Shown here: positions 57,470-64,000 of the stretch, piece by piece
Layout of the letters: each line of letters starts with the position of its first letter
How positions within the stretch are numbered: position 1 is the stretch's first letter
The notes under the pieces: generated by a model
The model's input: the letters and a program-made list of their open reading frames with translations, nothing else
What the model was told of the DNA's origin: nothing
The model's database searches: none
Assembly (NCBI GenBank): GCA_016711125.1
Contig: JADJTQ010000006.1
Location: 310,001 to 374,000 of the forward strand
Direction: 5' to 3'
From: Saprospiraceae bacterium
GTDB lineage: Bacteria; Bacteroidota; Bacteroidia; Chitinophagales; Saprospiraceae
Length of the DNA: 64,000 nucleotides
Position numbers and translations under genes: made by a program

Positions 57470-59635
57470 TCAATAATGCATTTTTCTAAAACTTAAAATA
57501 TAGGCTGTTATATCTTGAGCTTGTTGATCGCTAAGCTGATTGTTTGCGGGCATGATTATATTGCCAGGCCAATTGCCAGTACCACCTTCTCTGATTTTTT
57601 TTGGCAGGTAGCTGTTGGCAAATTTATCATCCGCAAATCTTTGGGCGATCTCGATGAAACTAGGACCAATCACTTTTTCAAAAGGTCTATGACATGATAA
57701 ATATCCGCCCAGTCAGTTGCCTGATTCTGGGTATTAGGTGAGTCTCCCGGTCTTTTTCGACCAGCTGAATAGCGGATGCGCCTCAAAGCAGCATCTTCGT
57801 TGGCCTGAAATCCTTTTCTGCCATATTCCAATAGATACAGGCTACCATCCTGGCCAAATTTCATATCCATTATCTTATTAAATGAATGAGTGGGCAGGAA
57901 GGGTTCTATTTGTACAACGTCGGTTTCTGTGTCATCGATTTGAATAGTGAGTATCCAGTTGCGCACCCAATCATAGATAAAAAGTCGATCATTGAAGTAA
58001 GTAGGAAATTTAGTAGGAGAGGGCGGGTAGTCATCTGCATAGTATTTTGGACCGACCATAATATTCATGCCTCCACTACCCATGTAGGGAAAGTCCTCGC
58101 TCAAACCCTTGTGATACCAGATAGCGGGTTTTTGTGGGACGGGGAGTCTTTTTATCCCAGTATTGTTTGGGGAGTCATTCATTGCTTGGAGTGGATTGAA
58201 ATCAGAGCCCACTACCCCGGTGGCATAGTTATAATCTTTATAGGCTTTATTGTCGGCTACGAAGTATGGCCAACCATAAAATCCCGCTGTTTTTGCCATA
58301 TTTACTTCATCAAATCCCCGTGGTCCTTTTACTCCATCGTCCCAGGCATCAGGACCCACATCACCGAAGTATAGCACATCCGTGCGGTTGTCGATGTAAA
58401 ATCGGTAGGGATTACGACACCCCATGACATAGATTTCTGGTTTTGTCTGCTCCGTAGCTTTAGGAAAGATTGCCCTCTGGAACGGTATAGCTTCCATCTG
58501 GTTCAGGATGAATTCTCAAAATTTTGCCCGCATAACTATTTGAGCTTGCAGAAGTCCTTTGGGCATCGTGCCGGGCTTTTTCCCGGTCGTTCGTCGATCT
58601 GGGCATATCCGGCATATCATTGCTTTGAAGGGTGAAATCACCCAGGGCAATATAAAGATTCCCATGTCGGTCAAATTCCAGGGCATTGGTGCCATGCCAT
58701 CCATCCGATTTATGGATCGGAATATTCATTACGATTTTTTCTGAATTGTAATCCAGAAGCTCATTCAAAATTTTAAATCGTGAAATACGTTGATGAGTTG
58801 AGTCTTTTTGCGACAAATAGGATAAATAAATAAAGCCAGTTGAAGCGTAGTCAGGACTTAATGCCATTCCGTTTAAACCATTGGATTCACTCGCAAAGGT
58901 TGAAAGCTTGCCTATTACTGTGATTTCTTTTGATTGAGCATCATACCTGTTGATAGCCCCATGTCTTTCAATATAAATTACGTCTCCGGATGGCAAGACT
59001 TCAAGTTCCATCGGCTCATTAAGAGACAAGGACAATGTGTCGATTTCAAACCAATAATCAGGAGGTAATTTATCGGGGCCTATTTGACTAAAATTTCCAG
59101 TCCTTCTTTTACTCCTTGTCTCAATCAGTACTTTCTCAAGTACTTTATTCATTTGTTTGGTGTCCGGCGTTTTCTGAAAAACAAAGAAATTTTCTTCAGG
59201 CCGTTTAGTGATTTTCTCCTTCATGTCCATCGTACTTGCCAAGGAGTCCGTATAAAAGTGAGGATACAGTCTTGGAGACTTATAGCGTGATGCTAAAGAG
59301 GCACTTAAGTTTATTCCGATACATGTGCCTTTGGCTCCAAGAAATCGCTCCAGTGCATTGATTTGAAAATGATTTAGCTCTTCAAGATCTAGGTGGTTGA
59401 TGATTAATATATCGATTTTATGCAGCGTATCTTCCTGGAGATAATCAGGGTTAGAGGTGGAAGTGATTCGGGAGTTATTGCTCTCGAAGAATTTCCTCAA
59501 TACCTCAATATTTTCGGTGGTGTCTGATCGTTTTGATGATAGTACTAAAATGGTACCTTCCCGGGCTTGCTTTTGACAAGCTGTACAAAGGATCAGGATG
59601 GCTAGGCTTTGGTAGAAGAGCCAATTAAGTCTCAT
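57470..59635 (-). pseudogene. PQQ-type sugar dehydrogenase with ThuA-like N-terminus and cytochrome c tail, frameshifted
   Basis: Three minus-strand parts in order: 58460-59635 (lipoprotein signal LAILILCTAC; an N-terminal domain with IDILIINHLDLEELNHFQINALERFLG, ThuA-like; then MELEVLPSGDVIYIERHGAINRYD, NGLNGMALSPDY and YAGKILRIHPEPDG of the soluble glucose/sorbosone dehydrogenase propeller), 57670-58497 (GCRNPYRFYIDNRTDVLYFGDVGPDA, the PQQ-site His/Asp region, and FIYDWVRNWI) and 57470-57673 (a cytochrome c C-terminus, GPSFIEIAQRF...GNIIMPANNQLSDQQ). The breaks are near 58465 and in 57690-57720. After restoring frame, the heme motif reads YLSCH, lacking its first Cys. Periplasmic sugar oxidation is the family role; this copy is likely impaired. 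Confidence 0.8.
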
Positions 59636-60270
59636 CCTCTTAGATATTTTGATAGGTCTTTGCTGAAGGTTTCCACTTCTTTATTATTCTGGCTAAATAT
59701 AGTAAGGTCACTATCACTCTTTATTAAGAGCGTAAAGATTATAAAAGATAACCTAAGACATTAGAGAAATATTTTTTTAAAAAGTACTGCTTCAGCAGAA
59801 TCACGAACGGCTATATTTTCAACCTTTGACTGCACTTAAAATAATGGCAGCAAAGGCCAATGTCGTTAAGTTAAGCAGAACCAAGTTCCGGCATTAGATC
59901 AGTAATAAAAAAGAGTATGGATTTGTTTCATAATTGACTGATTTTAAGTATGTTATGGTTTGCAGACAAACAAAACATGCTCTTATCTAAAGCTACGGAT
60001 TTTTTGATGATTGAAAACCCTGTTTAATTAAAAAATGTAACCAGTCCTGGATATGCTTGGGTTAAGGAAAAATTGGGCAATAATATACTTAGTTCCGTTA
60101 TAATGCTCACACGAGCCATCGCAATAGGGTTCCAAGCCTCATATTAAGGAGATCTTGTCACCTTAATTTTTAATTTATGGAATTCAAACTAAACAAAACC
60201 TGGTAGATTAGGTTTTGAAATGATTTCCATTTCAATTGCGGTAACATTTTTATCATACTCAAAATTTTCA
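59636..60270. other. Intergenic region, nothing recognisable
   Basis: About 635 AT-rich bases between the dehydrogenase start and the SusD stop. The short open stretch at 60189-60371 overlaps the SusD 3' end in another frame and is not supported as a gene. Confidence 0.4.
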
Positions 60271-61734
60271 TTAGTATCCTGGATTTTGAGTAACCGCCCC
60301 TGCGGATAGATCGATCTCTGCCTGTGGTATTGGTAACAACTCGTGCTTACCAGGGATGAAATTCTTCCCATTTGCCTGCATCACCGATGCTGCTCTGCCG
60401 GTACGCAATAAATCGAACCAGCGCTGTTGTTCCATTCCGAGTTCAACTCGTCGTTCCTTCCAGATCAACTCGCGCAGTGCAGCCTGGTTGGTCTCCGTAA
60501 CCGGACGTAAGATTTGAGGTGGTAATGTGCCTCGGGCACGATCCCGGATCATGTTGATGTATTGAAGCGCCTGATCAGATTGCCCCATTTCGTTAAGTGC
60601 TTCTGCGGTCATCAGGAGGACATCAGCATATCGCAGGATCCGTACGTTTCCGCCACCTTCTGTACTCCCGGCTCCAGTCGCTCGCTCTGAATCGGGTACC
60701 CAGGCCTTTTGATTGTAGCGCTCATTAAACATCTCGGGATTGTCTTCAACAACATAACTGCCATCGGGTACTACTTCTCCAACATAAAGTACGGTTGCTT
60801 CCCTGCGTGGATCTCCCGGTTCATAGGCCCTCACCAGATCATCAGATGGTCGGTTAAAACCCCATCCTTTCGCTGGCCGGATGCCCTGCACCTGATTAAA
60901 CTGACACCAACCACCAATGATCGAAGGAGTTGCTTGTACTTCAAAGATTGATTCAGGTCCATTTTCGCCTTCCTTCAGAAACATCTTGGCATAATTAGTT
61001 GCCAAACTATACTCGCCACTGTTTATTATCGAGTTGGCCAGCTCGACTGTTTTGCTGTAGTCTTTGCGGGTTAAATATACTTTAGCTAGCAGACCTTCAG
61101 CTGCTCCCTTAGTAGCCCGGCCCAGATCCGCTTTGGCATATTGAGATTTTAAGGGTAATACTGCTACTGCTTCTGTCAGATCATTGATTATTGCGGCATA
61201 GACCTCATCGACTGAAGCTCTTGGTATTTTGATGTCTTCCCGATTGAGTGGTTCGAGGACCAACGGTAAACCACCCCACCATTGGACCATCCGGAAATAA
61301 AAATAGGCTCGTAAAAATTTGGCTTCACCGACAATGCGGCTTCTCAACGTAAGATCCATATCGATGGCCGGTACTTTAGCAATCACCCAATTTGCTCTTT
61401 TTATCCCCCGGTAATATCCCTGCCATGAGTCATCAACAATTAAACTACCAGGATCGAGGGTAAATTCTTCGGCGGTGAGTATGGGAGCTCCATCGGAAGG
61501 TGTACTTCCTTTGTCAGCATCATCAGAAATAATGTCAGTTAGTGCAATGTAGGCAAACACATGAATGCGAAAATCACGTAACATTTCATAGGTCGCATTG
61601 ACCGATTGTATAGCATGCTCCGGTGTGATGAAAAAGTTTTCGGATGTCAATTGACCCAAAGGTTTTTCCTCTAAAAAATCTTTAGAACAAGCACTGAGGA
61701 TCAAAAAAGTGAAAATTATATAGATTGATTTCAT
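60271..61734 (-). CDS. SusD/RagB-family surface lipoprotein
   Basis: 487 residues with lipoprotein signal (IFTFLILSAC, Cys about 16) followed by SKDFLEEKPLGQLTSENFF, the classic RagB start. TPR-like scaffold: VGEAKFLRAYFYFRMVQWWGGLPLV, RATKGAAEGLLAKVYLTRKDY. C-terminal blocks NVRILRYADVLLMTAEALNEMG, LRELIWKERRVELGMEQQRWFDLLRTG and IPQAEIDLS...TQNPGY end the family sequence. It binds glycan or peptide ligand over its SusC partner, encoded 39 bp upstream. Confidence 0.96.
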   Translation of the reverse strand: MKSIYIIFTFLILSACSKDFLEEKPLGQLTSENFFITPEHAIQSVNATYEMLRDFRIHVFAYIALTDIISDDADKGSTPSDGAPILTAEEFTLDPGSLIVDDSWQGYYRGIKRANWVIAKVPAIDMDLTLRSRIVGEAKFLRAYFYFRMVQWWGGLPLVLEPLNREDIKIPRASVDEVYAAIINDLTEAVAVLPLKSQYAKADLGRATKGAAEGLLAKVYLTRKDYSKTVELANSIINSGEYSLATNYAKMFLKEGENGPESIFEVQATPSIIGGWCQFNQVQGIRPAKGWGFNRPSDDLVRAYEPGDPRREATVLYVGEVVPDGSYVVEDNPEMFNERYNQKAWVPDSERATGAGSTEGGGNVRILRYADVLLMTAEALNEMGQSDQALQYINMIRDRARGTLPPQILRPVTETNQAALRELIWKERRVELGMEQQRWFDLLRTGRAASVMQANGKNFIPGKHELLPIPQAEIDLSAGAVTQNPGY

Positions 61735-61773
61735 TTTATTAGTCTTTAGTTTTTGGATTCTCGTCCTTGCACA

Positions 61774-63999
61774 TTAAAAAGAAAGATTTAATCCGAAATT
61801 ATAGGTTTTGGCAATCGGATAAATTCCACGGTCAATCCCTACCGAAAGTACGTCTCCACTACTAAATTCAGGAGCATATCCGGTATATTCCGTGGTGGTG
61901 AGAATGTTTGTACCACTGACATAAATTCTCAATTGCTTAATATTGTATTTCGATAAAACTTGAACTGGTAGCGAGTATCCTAAACTGATGTTTCGAATAC
62001 GCCAATAAGATCCATCTTCCAAAAAACGATCAGATACTTCGTAGTTATGACCGCCATTGGTAACCCTTGGTTCTCTATTACTACTGCCTTCACCAGTCCA
62101 ACGGTCCAGATACGAAATGTCAAAGTTGTACGTACCGAACCTGGCTTGCTTTTTTGAATTATAGATGAGATTACCTTGTTGTCCGTTAAAATCGATATTA
62201 AAATCGATGCCTGCGTATTCGAGACCCAAGCTTGCACCCCAGATGAGCTCAGGAATGGCACTTCCCAAATAAGTACGGTCAGCTGTTGTAATGATACCGT
62301 CCCTATTGACATCACGATATCGCAAATCACCTGGCGCTTCTCCGCCTATACGAGGTAATCCTGCGATCTCTTCAGCATTTTGAAAGATACCTTCAGTCTG
62401 ATAGCCATAAAATGCACCGATGGGGAGCCCAGGTATCGTCCGGGTTCCGAATTTTCCGCCGCTCAGAGATCCGCCGATTAATTCCGATTTATTTTCACCC
62501 AATTCCAATACCTCATTTTTCACGGTGCTTAATACAACCCCCACCGTATAATTTAATTGATTGATTTTGTCTTTCCAGTCAATTTTCAAATCGATACCAT
62601 TATTTTTGACTTTAGCCGCATTGACAAATGGAAAATTATCGCGAATACCGAAATGTCCGGGCAGCGCGAGGTCTATTAATATTTTATCAGTCGTGCGTTC
62701 ATAATAATCGATCTCTCCTAAAAGGCGATTATTTAAAAACCCAAATTCAAATCCAAAATTAAACTGTGAGGTTTCTTCCCACTGGATAGTAGCATTTGGC
62801 AGGCCCTCAATCGTTGCACCAACATTTAATTTTTCATTGGCACCAAAGGCATAATAATACGGACTATTGACCAATGGTCTGCCAGGATAGGCTCCAATTT
62901 TATCGTTGCCAATCACTCCCCAACTAGTTCGTAATTTGAGCCGACTGAAGATCAATTGATTATTCATAAAGGGTTCATTGATCAGATTCCAACCCAATGC
63001 CAGTGAAGGAAAATATCCGTAGCGATTTTCTGCCCCAAAACGGGAAGAACCATCTACCCTGAAGGATCCGGTAAAAAGGTATTTGTTTTTAAATGTATAA
63101 TTGACGCGAAACAGATAAGAAAGCATGGCCCATTCAAAGGCACTATTTGAATTAGTTGGCTGATCGCTGGTAGCGGCTGCGAGATAGAGAAATTCGTCAG
63201 TATCACCTATCAGGGCTCTACCGGTACCGCTAAGGTTTTCTGAATTATAGACCTGTGAGGTCATTCCACCTAACAGCGTGAGCCGATGATTGGTCCACTC
63301 TTTAAAATAGGTCATGGTATTTTCCCATAGCCAACTTTGGATCTGATTGCTCGTTGCCGTTAGCACGCTCTCATCATTACGCTGAGTGGCCGAAACATAA
63401 AATACGGGGGTAAAAAACTTACCTCGGGTCTGGTCAATGTCCAATCCGACACTAGATCGAAATACGATATTTTTCCAAGGTTTGACGTCGAGATAAGCGT
63501 TTCCTACCATCCGGTATCTTTTATTCTTACTGTTTGCATAAAAAATACTGGCAATCGGATTACCGGTTGAAGCATTGGTACTCAAATCATTAAAAGTGCC
63601 ATTTTCAGCCTGCGGAGTTATGGTTGGATCGGCCCGGTAAGCTGTACCAGACTGATCTGGCGAAATCGTTTCCCAGATCCGGACAATGGCCAGGTTGTGA
63701 CCGACCTTGACATGTTTGCTGACAGTATATTCATTGTTGAGACGGAGTGTAAAGCGTTGGTAATTACTACCACTTTGAATTCCATCCTGATTAAAGTAGT
63801 CGGCACTGATCTGGTAAAGTATGGATTCATTACCACCCCGAACCGCTAAAGAATGATTTTGAATAGGTGCGGTGCGGTAGATCTCGTCCTGCCAGTCAAC
63901 ACCCTCACCAAAAGAGTTGGGATCCTGGAATATCAATGGTCTTTTTTCATTGACTGCCAGTTCATTGGCCAACGTAGCATATTGATTGGCATTGGTCAA
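61774..63999 (-). CDS. SusC/RagA-family TonB-dependent transporter, partial (runs off the window)
   Basis: 741 visible residues of barrel, cut by the right edge, so signal peptide, CarboxypepD and plug domains lie outside. Barrel blocks include HSLAVRGGNESILYQISADYF, RFTLRLNNEYTVSKHVKVG, NKYLFTGSFRVDGSSRFG, YGYFPSLALGWNLINEPFM, LRTSWGVIGND, GEIDYYERTTDKILIDL and the terminal KTYNFGLNLSF. First gene of the pair with the downstream SusD; the frame is clean throughout. Confidence 0.95.
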   Translation of the reverse strand: MTNANQYATLANELAVNEKRPLIFQDPNSFGEGVDWQDEIYRTAPIQNHSLAVRGGNESILYQISADYFNQDGIQSGSNYQRFTLRLNNEYTVSKHVKVGHNLAIVRIWETISPDQSGTAYRADPTITPQAENGTFNDLSTNASTGNPIASIFYANSKNKRYRMVGNAYLDVKPWKNIVFRSSVGLDIDQTRGKFFTPVFYVSATQRNDESVLTATSNQIQSWLWENTMTYFKEWTNHRLTLLGGMTSQVYNSENLSGTGRALIGDTDEFLYLAAATSDQPTNSNSAFEWAMLSYLFRVNYTFKNKYLFTGSFRVDGSSRFGAENRYGYFPSLALGWNLINEPFMNNQLIFSRLKLRTSWGVIGNDKIGAYPGRPLVNSPYYYAFGANEKLNVGATIEGLPNATIQWEETSQFNFGFEFGFLNNRLLGEIDYYERTTDKILIDLALPGHFGIRDNFPFVNAAKVKNNGIDLKIDWKDKINQLNYTVGVVLSTVKNEVLELGENKSELIGGSLSGGKFGTRTIPGLPIGAFYGYQTEGIFQNAEEIAGLPRIGGEAPGDLRYRDVNRDGIITTADRTYLGSAIPELIWGASLGLEYAGIDFNIDFNGQQGNLIYNSKKQARFGTYNFDISYLDRWTGEGSSNREPRVTNGGHNYEVSDRFLEDGSYWRIRNISLGYSLPVQVLSKYNIKQLRIYVSGTNILTTTEYTGYAPEFSSGDVLSVGIDRGIYPIAKTYNFGLNLSF

Positions 64000-64000
64000 T

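Noticed and set aside
60189..60371. 60-codon minus-strand ORF at the SusD end
   Set aside because: It overlaps the SusD terminus in another frame, and SusD already ends with the normal TQNPGY.
1..64000. CRISPR arrays, tRNA and rRNA genes
   Set aside because: No regularly spaced direct repeats and no tRNA-like or rRNA-like sequence was noticed on either strand; a dedicated search (tRNAscan-type, CRISPR finder) was not possible here.

Overview
The window looks like a chromosome segment from a marine or freshwater-type member of the Bacteroidota, probably near the Saprospirales/Lewinella side. This rests on two SusC/SusD outer-membrane pairs, several secreted proteins with C-terminal type IX secretion (T9SS) sorting domains, Bacteroidota-type promoters (TTTG then TAnnTTTG), almost no Shine-Dalgarno sequences, and moderate-to-low GC. 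I saw no rRNA, tRNA or CRISPR array.

Layout. 0.2-8.1 kb: stand-alone redox and regulatory genes (NAD(P)H-binding oxidoreductase, acyl-CoA-dehydrogenase-like flavoprotein, AraC regulator, alpha/beta hydrolase, DUF3124 lipoprotein, S4 RNA-binding protein, formaldehyde dehydrogenase), with two eroded genes between them (VOC protein, IS4-like transposase). 8.8-13.8 kb: a thiol/metalloid-looking cassette made of an ArsO-like flavoprotein split by a complete IS630-type insertion with TA target duplication, an eroded PIG-L deacetylase, a 59-residue peptide with four CC pairs, an MFS exporter, and a SigZ-type ECF sigma factor with a cysteine-bearing tail. 14.4-15.3 kb: an ArsR/SRPBCC pair with a readable promoter and operator. 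15.6-18.5 kb: a secreted NHL+Kelch protein, a low-complexity repeat, a chimeric gene remnant and a glycine-rich small protein. 18.9-28.4 kb: SusC, SusD, a surface lipoprotein, an arylsulfotransferase-type T9SS protein, an unknown exported protein and a Gfo/Idh/MocA dehydrogenase, likely one uptake and degradation locus. 28.5-40 kb: GNAT-nitrilase fusion, exonuclease III, beta-helix protein, vanadium-haloperoxidase-like protein, DUF5060 glycosidase-like lipoprotein and T9SS alpha/beta hydrolase. 40-49 kb, minus strand: M1 peptidase that has lost its catalytic Glu, polysaccharide deacetylase, DinB/MDMPI protein, small membrane protein, then a di-heme oxidoreductase, imelysin and porin operon. 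49-57 kb: SusD and VCBS remnants followed by an amidohydrolase, two large secreted paralogs and an exported RraA-like protein. 57.5-64 kb: PQQ sugar dehydrogenase with a cytochrome tail and a second SusD/SusC pair running off the right edge.

Two features cut across the window. First, at least fifteen genes are broken by single-base indels, mostly one base missing from a homopolymer. Many are otherwise perfectly conserved, which suggests sequencing or assembly error at least as much as biology. Second, there is a separate class of truly eroded genes: internal deletions that leave only both ends, chimeric junctions, lost catalytic residues and a clean IS insertion. These cannot be explained by base-calling.
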